Assembly (NCBI GenBank): GCA_963794615.1
Contig: CAWCEP010000006.1
Span: 682,001 to 746,000, forward strand
Direction: 5' to 3'
From: Chersky-840 sp963794615
Lineage (GTDB): Bacteria > Actinomycetota > Acidimicrobiia > Acidimicrobiales > UBA8190
DNA length: 64,000 nucleotides
The position numbers were made by a program, and so were the translations under genes. Shown one piece after another: positions 41,306 to 49,717 of this stretch (its first letter is position 1; every line of letters begins with the position of its first letter). The notes under the pieces were generated by a model. That model did no database searches, was not told the origin of the DNA, and saw only the letters and a list, made by a program, of their open reading frames with translations.

Positions 41306-42586
41306 TCAGACGACCTCGGAATGTGTCGGGAGGATGAGGCGGAACGTCGACCCCTCACCTTCGCGCGAATCGACCTCGACGTGCCCCTGGTGGTTGGCGG
41401 CCACATGGCGGACGATGGACAAGCCGAGACCGGTCCCTCCGCTGTTGCGACTCCGACCCTGGTCGACCCGGTAGAAGCGTTCGAAGATGCGGTCGAGATC
41501 GCGGGCCGGGATGCCCACGCCCTGGTCCTCGATGTCGAGACGCACCTGGCCGTCGGCGACCTGGCCGACGAAGCGTACCGCCGTCCCGTCATAGGAGAAC
41601 TTCACCGCATTCTCGAGGAGGTTGTAGAGGGCGGAGACGAGCTGGCGCCGGTCGCCGAGCACGGTCACCGGAGGGGAGGGCTCCTCGAGGTCGATCTTCA
41701 CGTCGCGTTGGTCGGCGGCGGCGCGCATGCGTTCGACGGCCTCGGCCATGATCAGGTTGACGAGCACGGGCTCGCGCGGCGGCGCCTCTTCGGCCTCGAT
41801 ACGGGACAGGTCGAGCAGGTCGTCGATGATCCTGCTGATCCGGAAGGCCTCGGTGTGGATGCGGCTGGCCAGCCGCTGGGCCACGGTGGGGTCCTTCTCG
41901 GCGGCCAACGTCTCCGCCAGCAGCCCGATGGCACCCATCGGCGTCTTGAGCTCGTGGCTCACGTTGGCGACGAAGTCACGTCGAATCTCTTCGAGGCGTC
42001 GCCGCTCGGACACGTCGTCGATCGCCGCGATCACCCCCAAGGTGCGACGACCGTCGTCGATCAGCTGCGTGGACACCGCCAGGGTACGCCGAGGCGGCCC
42101 GTAGAGGTCGAGGGTCTTGTGCGCCGAGCCCTGCTTCCATGCATCGGCGAGCAGGTCGACGACGGCTTGGGCGGCGAGGGCGTCACCGTGTCGCCCACCC
42201 ATGAGGCCTACGGCGCGTGCGTTTCTGAACACGACCGTGCCGTTCTCGTCGCAGACGATGACACCCTGGGGGAGCGTGTCGAGGGCGCGTCGCAACCGGA
42301 TGGCGTCCGACGAGGACTCGGCCACCGCCTCGGCGGCGCGATCGGTGACGAGTTCGAGGTGGTGCAAGGCCGGCTCGATCCCCATGCCGTGGTCTTCGGC
42401 GGGCGCGTCGACCCCGAGTCGCGACGCCAGCGCCGACAAGCGCTGTTCGAGGGACCGTCGGCCCGACCGTCGTCCGAGGACCGTCGCCACGATGACGCCG
42501 ATGATCGCTACCGCGCCCAGTGCGGCGAACCCGGCGACGACGACGTTCGACGAAACGCTGGAGGTGCCGAGCACGGTCACCAGCAT
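41306..42586 (-). CDS. senX3: SenX3-type sensor histidine kinase
   Basis: The 426-residue kinase has one membrane helix at about 15-38, a PAS-like domain at about 90-190 (RALDTLPQGVIVCDENGTV), the phosphoacceptor RRDFVANVSHELKTPMGAI, and the ATPase N-box ALYNLLENAVKFS, with G1 DQGVGIPARD and G2 GGTGLGLSIVRH. ATG at 42586 is chosen over 42670 because it places the membrane helix near the N-terminus. It is adjacent to regX3 in the conserved order. No phoU or pst gene is in the window. Confidence 0.88.
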   Translation of the reverse strand: MLVTVLGTSSVSSNVVVAGFAALGAVAIIGVIVATVLGRRSGRRSLEQRLSALASRLGVDAPAEDHGMGIEPALHHLELVTDRAAEAVAESSSDAIRLRRALDTLPQGVIVCDENGTVVFRNARAVGLMGGRHGDALAAQAVVDLLADAWKQGSAHKTLDLYGPPRRTLAVSTQLIDDGRRTLGVIAAIDDVSERRRLEEIRRDFVANVSHELKTPMGAIGLLAETLAAEKDPTVAQRLASRIHTEAFRISRIIDDLLDLSRIEAEEAPPREPVLVNLIMAEAVERMRAAADQRDVKIDLEEPSPPVTVLGDRRQLVSALYNLLENAVKFSYDGTAVRFVGQVADGQVRLDIEDQGVGIPARDLDRIFERFYRVDQGRSRNSGGTGLGLSIVRHVAANHQGHVEVDSREGEGSTFRLILPTHSEVV

Positions 42587-42678
42587 GACAGGCGAGCCGC
42601 GAGCGGACCGCTTCTTGGCGGCCCGCCTCCTCCCCAATACGGGTTCGGAGGGAAAGATATAAAAAAGCATGAAATAGC

Positions 42679-42707
42679 TTGAAACACCGTGTAGCCGGCC
42701 CTACCCT
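42679..42707 (+). promoter_or_regulatory. Promoter of the type IV secretion-like cluster
   Basis: TTGAAA at 42679-42684 and TACCCT at 42702-42707 are spaced by 17 bases and lie in a locally AT-rich patch. A leader of about 55 bases follows, with GGAGAAGG at 42755-42762 before the first ATG. This contrasts with the leaderless genes elsewhere. Confidence 0.55.
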
Positions 42708-42768
42708 CGTTGGGCACGGCCACACCGGCATGGGACGCCGGTGGGCACGACAGCGGAGAAGGTTCGTC

Positions 42769-43074
42769 ATGGTGCTGTGGGCAGTGCGTGAGGCGGTGTC
42801 GACCGTGACCCTCGACCCGAATGCCGGCAACCTCCCCGGCGGCGCCCTGCTCCAGCAGCTCACCGACGGGCTCGGAGGCTGGGCGCTCATCATGGCGCTG
42901 GTCGGCCTCGTCATCGGGGCCGCGGCGTGGGCGCTCGGGGCGCATTCGCAGAACTACCACCAGTCCTTCAACGGGAAGAAGACCGTCCTCGTCTCGGCAT
43001 TGGCGGCGCTGTTGATCGGGGCCGCTCCGGCCATCGTCAACTTCTTCTTCCACGCCGGGCAGGGGGTGCACTGA
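42769..43074 (+). CDS. DUF6112-like small membrane protein (VirB2/PrgI-like position)
   Basis: The 101-residue protein has two membrane helices (ALIMALVGLVIGAAAWAL and VLVSALAALLIGAAPAIVNFFF) joined by a basic loop (HSQNYHQSFNGKK). Proteins of this shape stand first in actinobacterial T4SS-type clusters, where they may form the pilin or inner-membrane ring subunit. GGAGAAGG precedes the ATG at 42769. The next gene follows after one base. Confidence 0.7.
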   Translation: MVLWAVREAVSTVTLDPNAGNLPGGALLQQLTDGLGGWALIMALVGLVIGAAAWALGAHSQNYHQSFNGKKTVLVSALAALLIGAAPAIVNFFFHAGQGVH

Positions 43075-43075
43075 C

Positions 43076-44428
43076 GTGCTCGACCCGTTGCCGGTGTGTC
43101 TCGGATCTCTTCCCGTTGCCGGTGTGTGCACCTCGGTGTCAGGTGCAGCGGGAAGCGTCGGGGGGTCGATCGCCGGCGCCGGCATCAACACCATCTTCTC
43201 CGAGGCGGGACGATGGGTGGCGTCGGGCGCGGTGTGGCTGATCGCCCAGGTGGGAGGCGCCATGTCGGGCACGACGTCGATCGACCTCAACGCGCCATGG
43301 TTCGGTGCGCACGAGGCCGTGATGGCGAGCCTGGCGGCGGCGGTCGTGCTCCCCATGGCGTGCTGCGCCGCGATCCAGGCCGTCTACCGCCAGAGCGCGT
43401 CGACGCTCCTGCGCACCTTTCTCGTGCATCTCCCGTTGTCCCTGTTGCTCACGGGCGTGGCCGTGACGCTCGTGCGGATGGCACTGGCCTTGACCGACGC
43501 CATGTCGGCGGCGGTGTTGTCGAGCGCCGGGGTCGACACCACGAACCTGTTGAGCGGCCTGTTCACGTTCCTGATCCCGGCCGCCTCGGTGTCTCCCGTC
43601 CCCGGTTTCGTCGTCTTCCTCGGCGGGCTCGTCGTGGCCGCTGCCGCGCTCGTGCTCTGGCTGGAGCTGGTGGTACGCGCCGCGGCGGTATCGGTGGCCG
43701 TGCTCTTCCTCCCCTTGGCGTTGGCGGCCCTCGTGTGGCCGTCGGTGGCGCACTGGTGCAGGCGGCTCGCCGACACCATCGTGGCCCTGGTGCTGTCGAA
43801 GTTCGTCGTGGCGGCGGTGCTTGCCCTCGCCGCCGGTGCGACGGCGGGCGGTCTGGGTGTGTCGTCGAGCGGCAACGGCGGAGGGTTTGCGGCCGTGGTC
43901 ACGGGGATCGCCCTGCTCATGATCGCCATCCTGTCCCCGTTCACGCTGCTGCGACTGGTCCCGGCCGTCGAAGCCGGTGCCGTCGCCCACCTCGAATCGA
44001 CACGGCACCGACTCAAGAGCGCGACCGTCTCCCCGCTCGCAAACGGCAGGAACCTTGCCCTCGACCTGGCGAAGAATGCGGGGACGGCGTCGGAAGGAGA
44101 CGAAGCCAGGTCGGTCGGGACGCTGGCCACGGTCGGATCCGGAGGTGCGGTCGGCGCGGGACATGCGGTCGCCATGGTGGCCGGCGATCCCGACGCGGCA
44201 TCGGCGCTTCAGCGCCGGCGCGCCGATCGTCGTGCCCCCGGGGCCGGGCCTGGCTCGGGGCCGGGCCCGTCGGCCAACCCTGATTTTCCGAGAGCCGGTG
44301 CTTCCGAGCGGCACGACGGGCAGCAGCGAGACGTCGCCGGGGCCGGGGGTCGGGCGCCGGGAACGACGGACGGCAGCGGCGTCGGGGGTTCCGTCGACGA
44401 CGAGACGACGGGGCGTGCCGGTGCCTGA
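43076..44428 (+). CDS. VirB6/TrbL-like polytopic membrane protein of T4SS
   Basis: The 450-residue protein has a periplasmic N-terminal region with Gly-rich helices, about six membrane helices between residues 80 and 310 (for example FLVHLPLSLLLTGVAVTLV and LELVVRAAAVSVAVLFLPLAL), and a hydrophilic Gly/Ala/Asp-rich cytoplasmic tail of 130 residues. This is the layout of VirB6/TrbL channel proteins in Gram-positive T4SSs. GTG at 43076 follows the preceding stop directly. The tail is low-complexity and probably disordered. Confidence 0.7.
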   Translation: MLDPLPVCLGSLPVAGVCTSVSGAAGSVGGSIAGAGINTIFSEAGRWVASGAVWLIAQVGGAMSGTTSIDLNAPWFGAHEAVMASLAAAVVLPMACCAAIQAVYRQSASTLLRTFLVHLPLSLLLTGVAVTLVRMALALTDAMSAAVLSSAGVDTTNLLSGLFTFLIPAASVSPVPGFVVFLGGLVVAAAALVLWLELVVRAAAVSVAVLFLPLALAALVWPSVAHWCRRLADTIVALVLSKFVVAAVLALAAGATAGGLGVSSSGNGGGFAAVVTGIALLMIAILSPFTLLRLVPAVEAGAVAHLESTRHRLKSATVSPLANGRNLALDLAKNAGTASEGDEARSVGTLATVGSGGAVGAGHAVAMVAGDPDAASALQRRRADRRAPGAGPGSGPGPSANPDFPRAGASERHDGQQRDVAGAGGRAPGTTDGSGVGGSVDDETTGRAGA

Positions 44429-45932
44429 GGGGTCACCGACCCGGTACCGGTTCGGCCCCCTCGAGCGGCGTGGTCTGGTGGCGGGCTGGCGGGGAGGACA
44501 GATCGGTGCGGTGGCCGTCGCGCTGGTCGTCGGGGTCGGGGTCCTGCGAGCGTCGGCCTCGCCGGTCGGGGTGGTGGTGGCGGTGGCCGCCCTCGCCATC
44601 GGGGTGGGTGTCGCCACCTGGCCCATCGGCGGACGAACGCCCGAGGAGTGGGTGCCCGACGCAGCGCGTCACGCGGTGGCGCTGCGACGGCGGTCCCGCC
44701 GTGGACCGGGCCCGTTTGCCGGCGTGCGACTCATCTCCGTGGACCCCAGTGCGTCGGGGCAGGCCGGGTCCGCCGGCACGGGCCTAGGCGGAATCGGGGT
44801 CCTCCACGATCGCTCCCGCCGGACGTTCACGGCGGTGCTCGGCGCCTCGGCGTCGGGCTTCGTGCTCCTGAGCGAGGCCGACAAGGTGCGCCGGGTCGGC
44901 GCCTGGTCGGGAGTGCTGGCCTCGTTGGCCCGCCAGGGATCGGCGCTCCACCGGCTGCAGTGGGTGGAGCGGGTCGTGCCGGTCGTCGTCGTCCCGTGGG
45001 CCGTCCGAACCGGGCCGGATGTCGGGATCGGCGGCGAAGCCGACAGAGACACCGACGGCCCCGGGAGTGGGACGGGGCTCGACGCCGCCCGTGCCTCGTA
45101 TGCAGCGTTGGTGGACGCCTCGGCCGACGCGTTGCACCACGAGGTGCTCCTGGCCGTGAGCGTCCATGCCGGTCATTCGGCGCGGGCCGTGAAAAGCGCC
45201 GGTGGTGGCGAGTCAGGGGCGTGCGTCGTGTTGCTACGCGAGGTGGCCGCGCTGCGTCGGCGGCTGGCCGACGCTTCCATCGACGTGGGGGCCGTGTTGT
45301 CGCCCCGGATGCTCACGGCCGCGCTGCGCGAGGCCTACGGGGCCGACGGCACGGACCATCCCAGGGGGCTGGTTCTCCCACGACGAGCGGCGGTGTCGTC
45401 CGGGTCGACGGACGAGCCTTGGCCGTGGCCCATGGGTGTGGCCCCGGAATGGAGCCGGCTCCGTGTCGACGGCACGTGGCACACCACGTACTGGATCGCG
45501 GAATGGCCGCGCACCGACGTCGGGCCCGACTTCCTCGGGTCCCTTCTGCTGCCGTCGGAGATCCGCCGGGCCGTGTCGGTCGTCATGGAACCGCTGGGGC
45601 CGATCGAGGCGTCGCGCCAGGTGCAACAGGCCCGCACCGCCGACATCGCCGATGCCGAGCTCCGCCGACGGGGGGGATTCCTGGCCACGGCGAGACGACG
45701 ACGCGAAGAGGAGATCGTCGTCCACCGCGAGGTCGAGCTCGCCGACGGTCACGCCCAGTACCGCTTCTCGGGGTACGTGACGGTGACTGCGTCGGACCCC
45801 GGTGCACTCGAGGAGGCCTGTGGTCGCGTGGAGCAGGCCGCTGGACAGGCCGGGCTCGAGCTCCGTCGGTGCTACGGAGACCAGGCCAACACCTTCATGT
45901 GCACGCTTCCCCTCGGCCGCGGCCTGGCCTGA
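44421..45932 (+). CDS. SCO6880 family T4SS-associated protein
   Basis: The 503-residue protein begins TRYRFGPLERRGLVAGWRGGQ, the recognisable SCO6880 start, followed by two membrane helices at about 22-65 and a long cytoplasmic region (PEEWVPDAARHAV, EADKVRRVGAWSGVLASLARQGS, TYWIAEWPRTDVGPDFL). The family always sits beside VirB4-like ATPases in actinobacterial T4SS clusters and may correspond to the N-terminal, non-catalytic part of VirB4. GTG starts at 44415 and 44421 both overlap the VirB6-like stop. Confidence 0.75.
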   Translation: MPEGSPTRYRFGPLERRGLVAGWRGGQIGAVAVALVVGVGVLRASASPVGVVVAVAALAIGVGVATWPIGGRTPEEWVPDAARHAVALRRRSRRGPGPFAGVRLISVDPSASGQAGSAGTGLGGIGVLHDRSRRTFTAVLGASASGFVLLSEADKVRRVGAWSGVLASLARQGSALHRLQWVERVVPVVVVPWAVRTGPDVGIGGEADRDTDGPGSGTGLDAARASYAALVDASADALHHEVLLAVSVHAGHSARAVKSAGGGESGACVVLLREVAALRRRLADASIDVGAVLSPRMLTAALREAYGADGTDHPRGLVLPRRAAVSSGSTDEPWPWPMGVAPEWSRLRVDGTWHTTYWIAEWPRTDVGPDFLGSLLLPSEIRRAVSVVMEPLGPIEASRQVQQARTADIADAELRRRGGFLATARRRREEEIVVHREVELADGHAQYRFSGYVTVTASDPGALEEACGRVEQAAGQAGLELRRCYGDQANTFMCTLPLGRGLA

Positions 45933-45953
45933 GCTCGGACGAGGCGAGATCCT

Positions 45954-46226
45954 CTAGACCTCGATCTCCACTCGGCAGACCGTGGTGCTCAGGACCGGGG
46001 GGCCACCGACGGGGGTGAGCGCGCCGACGGCTGCTCGGGCATTGGCCTCGGAGTCGAACGCGACCACGCAGGTACCGGTTCCTGCGTCGTCGTGCATCCA
46101 CATTCCCCTCTGGAACCCCGACAGGGCTTTCACCTCCGGAACCACGAAGTCGTTCAGGATGGCGTGCCGGTGTGCGATGTCCGAGCTCGGGTCGAGCTTC
46201 ACTTGGATCAGAACTGCGTGTGTCAT
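45954..46226 (-). CDS. Small dimeric alpha/beta-barrel-like protein (ABM-like)
   Basis: The 90-residue protein (MTHAVLIQVKLDPSS ... GFQRGMWMHDDAGTGTCVVAF) has the ferredoxin-like pattern of antibiotic-biosynthesis-monooxygenase relatives and resembles the protein at 1013 in type. It is on the opposite strand inside the T4SS-like cluster, so it is an insertion into that operon. Function unknown. Confidence 0.6.
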   Translation of the reverse strand: MTHAVLIQVKLDPSSDIAHRHAILNDFVVPEVKALSGFQRGMWMHDDAGTGTCVVAFDSEANARAAVGALTPVGGPPVLSTTVCRVEIEV

Positions 46227-46298
46227 GTCATTCGCCTCCGTGAAGACAGATCTCGCAGCAATCTATGTTGGACATGGGAGCCGTGCTCAGGAGGACCG

Positions 46299-46766
46299 AT
46301 GAACAGTGACCACGCCGCCGCGATTGCACGGCTGATCGACAAGGACGAGATCATCGACCTCGTCCATGCGTACTCCTACTTCGTCGATCACGGACGCTAC
46401 GACGACGTCGTCGCCCTGTTCACCGAGGACTGCACGGTCGACTACGGAGTCGCGCCCCCGGTGCATTCTCGGGCCGATCTCCGGCGAATGTTCGGACACC
46501 CGGGAGGGGGATTTGCGGCCACCAGCCATCACAACGCCAACGTCTTGGTGACGTTCGACGACGCCGATCAGGCCGCGGTACGCACGTCCGTCTACGCCTG
46601 GCACAAGCGGTCTGACGGAGGGACTCCCCAACTGTGGGGCTATTACCACGACACCGTCGTGCGCCAGCCCGAAGGGTGGCGCATCGCGAACCGAACCCTT
46701 CGCGTCCTGGGCGTCGAAGATTGGGACGCAGCATGGAATCCGGCCGTCGATCTCGAAGGTGAGTAA
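46299..46766 (+). CDS. SnoaL-like (NTF2-fold) protein
   Basis: The 155-residue protein shows the SnoaL-like pattern: DKDEIIDLVHAYSYFVDHGRYDDVV, LFTEDCTVDYG, SHHNANVLVTFDD and GYYHDTVVRQPEGWRIANR. Members are small cone-shaped enzymes or binding proteins for polyketide, steroid or aromatic ligands, and here D-H-G-R is the usual first-helix signature. ATG at 46299 has CAGGAGGA upstream. It is the second gene inserted between the T4SS-like genes. Confidence 0.75.
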   Translation: MNSDHAAAIARLIDKDEIIDLVHAYSYFVDHGRYDDVVALFTEDCTVDYGVAPPVHSRADLRRMFGHPGGGFAATSHHNANVLVTFDDADQAAVRTSVYAWHKRSDGGTPQLWGYYHDTVVRQPEGWRIANRTLRVLGVEDWDAAWNPAVDLEGE

Positions 46767-46838
46767 TTCGGCAGGAAACGCGGTGATGAGAGGTTCATGG
46801 CCAGGAGCGCGGCAAGGTGAGCCGTTCATGCTTCGTCG

Positions 46839-48122
46839 GTGGGCGTTCCCGCACACCAATCCACCACCCGCCACCTCGGTGCTGCCTATCCGTTCGCGTC
46901 CGAAGCGGGACTCGGTGGGCGTGGTGTCCTGATCGGACGCGACCTGTTGGGGGGCGCTTTCACGTACGACCCCTTCGAGCTCTACCGGAGCGGACATCTC
47001 ACCAACCCCAACATGGTGGTGATCGGCCAGATCGGCCGCGGCAAGAGCGCGTTCGTGAAGACCTACCTGTGGCGTCTGGCCGTGTCGGGGCGCCGGGCGT
47101 GGGTGGTCGACCCCAAAGGCGAGTACGGCGAGCTGGCGCGCGCCTGGGGGGTGGAGCCCGTGGCCCTGCGCCCCGGGGGGTCGGTCAGACTGAACCCGCT
47201 CGACGCCGTCCCGTCGGCGTCGGCTGCCGGGACCGATCGTGAGGACGTGGCCCGACAGCGATGCGAGTTGCTGGCGTCGCTGGCCGCCGCGAGCCTGGGA
47301 CGCGCCCTGCTCCCCACCGAGCACAGTGCCCTCGATGTGGCCGTGGCGGCGGCGTCGTCACTCGCCCCGGCCCCGACCCGGGGCGACCCGGGATCTCCCT
47401 CCGGTCCCACCCTCCCGACCGTCGTCGACGCGCTCCTGTACCCCGAGGAGCACTCGGCACGGGCGCTGGGCACCGACGTCGCGGGCGTGGCCGCCGACGG
47501 CCGGAACGTTGCACTCGAGCTCCGCCGGCTGGTGGCCGGTGACCTGCGCGGCATGTTCGACGGTCCCACCTCCAGGGGGATCAGGCTCGACGCGCCGCTC
47601 GTGGTCCTCGACCTCTCGGCGGTGTACCACTCGGCGGCGTTGGGGATCCTCATGACCTGTGCCGCCGCGTGGCTGCAGGCCGGACTCGGTGGGGCCGGGG
47701 CCGACGGCGTGGTCGTCGTGGTCGACGAAGCCTGGGCCATCCTCGCCGACCTGAGCGTGGCGCGCTGGCTGCAGTCGTCGTGGAAGTTGTCGCGGGCCCG
47801 GGGGGTCTCCAACGTCGCCGTGCTGCACCGGCTGTCGGATCTCGACACGACGGGCGCGACCGGATCCGAACAAGTCGGCTTGGCCCGGGGGCTGTTGGCG
47901 GACTCCGAGACCAGGGTCGTCTACGCCCAACCGCCGGGGGAGGTGGAACGGGCCGCGCCGCGGTTGGGTCTGTCGAGCACCGAGGCGGAGCTGGTGCCGC
48001 ATCTCCGACGGGGCGTGGCCCTGTGGAAGGTCGGCACCCGCTCGTTCCTCGTCCAGCACCGGCTGTCGCCGTACGAGCGGGTGATCGTCGACACCGACGC
48101 GTTGATGGACGGCCGGGCGTGA
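46839..48122 (+). CDS. VirB4-like ATPase of T4SS
   Basis: The 427-residue ATPase has Walker A MVVIGQIGRGKSAFVKTYL, the coupled Walker B GVVVVVDEAWAILAD, and RVVYAQPPGEVERAAPRLGLS near the end, all in the layout of the C-terminal ATPase half of VirB4. With the SCO6880 protein it would provide both halves of a normal VirB4. It energises substrate transport or pilus assembly at the inner membrane face. Its stop overlaps the next GTG (GTGA). Confidence 0.8.
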   Translation: MGVPAHQSTTRHLGAAYPFASEAGLGGRGVLIGRDLLGGAFTYDPFELYRSGHLTNPNMVVIGQIGRGKSAFVKTYLWRLAVSGRRAWVVDPKGEYGELARAWGVEPVALRPGGSVRLNPLDAVPSASAAGTDREDVARQRCELLASLAAASLGRALLPTEHSALDVAVAAASSLAPAPTRGDPGSPSGPTLPTVVDALLYPEEHSARALGTDVAGVAADGRNVALELRRLVAGDLRGMFDGPTSRGIRLDAPLVVLDLSAVYHSAALGILMTCAAAWLQAGLGGAGADGVVVVVDEAWAILADLSVARWLQSSWKLSRARGVSNVAVLHRLSDLDTTGATGSEQVGLARGLLADSETRVVYAQPPGEVERAAPRLGLSSTEAELVPHLRRGVALWKVGTRSFLVQHRLSPYERVIVDTDALMDGRA

Positions 48123-49675
48123 ACGGGCTCATCGAGGTGGGCGTGGCCGGCGTGTTCGTCGCCGGGTGGCGCCTGCTCGGCACGACGGCGGGGCACCGCC
48201 CCGCCCGAGGAAGCGGCCCCCTCGCTTCCCCGACGGTGCCTCCGCGAGCGCGCTCGGGTGCTTCGCTCACGGCTCGCCTCCGTCGATGGGCCCTTCTCGG
48301 CGATCGTCGGGCCGGAGGGATCGAGCCGGCTCGGTGGGCCACCCGGCGCGACGTGCGGGGACTCGTCGTCGACGGGCCCCGCGCCGGCCGGGTGACCCTC
48401 GGCGCGGCCCATCGCCGCTTGGTGGCGGCCGAGCGAGGCCACTCCGTCCTGGTGGTGGGGCCGACACAGAGCCGCAAGACCAGTGGCTTCGCGATCCCCG
48501 TCATCCTCGAGTGGGACGGGCCCGTGGTCGCCGCCTCGGTCAAGTCGGACCTGGCCCGCCACACCATGGCGTGGCGACGGGGTCAGGGGCAGGTGTGGGT
48601 CTACGACCCCACCGCCTCGACGGGCCTCGCCCCGGCGTCGTGGTCGCCGCTCCAGGCGTCGGTGACATGGGAGGGCGCGCGTCGCATGGCGGCGTCGCTC
48701 ACCGAGGTGGCCCGCTCCGCACCGGGTGCGCTCGCCGACGGCGATTTCTGGTACGCCACGGCCGCTAAGTTGCTGGCCCCGCTGTTGTTGGCGGCCGCCG
48801 CGTCGGGCGGGACCATGACCGACGTCGTCCGGTGGGTGGACACCCAGGAGGTCGACGAGGTATTCGACGCCCTCAGCGCATGGGGAGAGCAATCCGCACT
48901 GCAGGCGGTGCGCGCCGCCTGGGGCCGCGACGAGCGCCAACGCAGCGCCGTCTACACCACCACCGAGACGATCGTCGAGGTCTTCGCCGATCCCTCGGTG
49001 GCGGCCAGCGAGTCGGCGCCCCCGGGCGTGGACGGCGGGGGGTGCATCGATCCCGCCCGCTTGCTCGACGCTCGAGACACGCTGTACCTGTGTGCACCCG
49101 CCCACGACCAGCGCCGCCTGCGACCTTTGTTCGCCACGCTCGTGGCCCAGGTAGTCGAGGCCGCCTACGAGCGGGCCGGACGACGGGGCGTTCCGCTCGA
49201 TCCCCCGCTGCTCGTGGTGCTCGACGAGGCCGCCAACGTGGCGCCGGTGGCCGAGCTCGACGTCCTGGCGTCGACGGCGGCGGGTCACGGAGTGCAGCTG
49301 GTCACGGTGTGGCAGGACCTCGCCCAGCTCCAGGCCCGCTACGGGACCCGGGCGGGAAGTGTCGTGAACAACCACCGCGTGAAGGTCTTCCTGTCGGGGA
49401 TCGCCGACCCGGGCACCCTCGAACACGCCAGCTCGCTCATCGGCGAGACGGAGCTGCGGACGTCGGCGACGACCGTCGACGGCTCGGGGGCCATGTCGCG
49501 CACCGACACTCCGTCGTTGCGCCGTCTGGCCCCGGCCGACGCCCTGCGTCGCGTGCCGCCCGGCGACGCCGTGGTGGTGTCGGGCCATCTCCCCCCGATC
49601 CGGATCCGGCTCCGCCCGTGGCAGGACGACCAGTTCCTGCGGGCCCGCGCCGAGACAACGCCGACCCAACCGTGA
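48119..49675 (+). CDS. VirD4/TraG-like coupling ATPase
   Basis: The 518-residue protein has a short N-terminal membrane segment, Walker A SVLVVGPTQSRKTSGFAIP, VVAASVKSDLARHTM, and Walker B PPLLVVLDEAANVAPVAELD, followed by VNNHRVKVFLSGIADPGT, typical of TraG/VirD4 coupling proteins that feed DNA-protein complexes to a T4SS. No relaxase gene is nearby, so the DNA or protein substrate is unknown. It closes the cluster. Confidence 0.82.
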   Translation: MNGLIEVGVAGVFVAGWRLLGTTAGHRPARGSGPLASPTVPPRARSGASLTARLRRWALLGDRRAGGIEPARWATRRDVRGLVVDGPRAGRVTLGAAHRRLVAAERGHSVLVVGPTQSRKTSGFAIPVILEWDGPVVAASVKSDLARHTMAWRRGQGQVWVYDPTASTGLAPASWSPLQASVTWEGARRMAASLTEVARSAPGALADGDFWYATAAKLLAPLLLAAAASGGTMTDVVRWVDTQEVDEVFDALSAWGEQSALQAVRAAWGRDERQRSAVYTTTETIVEVFADPSVAASESAPPGVDGGGCIDPARLLDARDTLYLCAPAHDQRRLRPLFATLVAQVVEAAYERAGRRGVPLDPPLLVVLDEAANVAPVAELDVLASTAAGHGVQLVTVWQDLAQLQARYGTRAGSVVNNHRVKVFLSGIADPGTLEHASSLIGETELRTSATTVDGSGAMSRTDTPSLRRLAPADALRRVPPGDAVVVSGHLPPIRIRLRPWQDDQFLRARAETTPTQP

Positions 49676-49705
49676 CCCGATGGTGGGCGAACCCCGGTCC
49701 GTCAC

Positions 49706-49711
49706 TACGGT
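49706..49711 (+). promoter_or_regulatory. -10 box of the P450 at 49718 (leaderless)
   Basis: TACGGT ends six bases before the ATG, with no Shine-Dalgarno sequence between. Confidence 0.4.
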
Positions 49712-49717
49712 GGGAAC

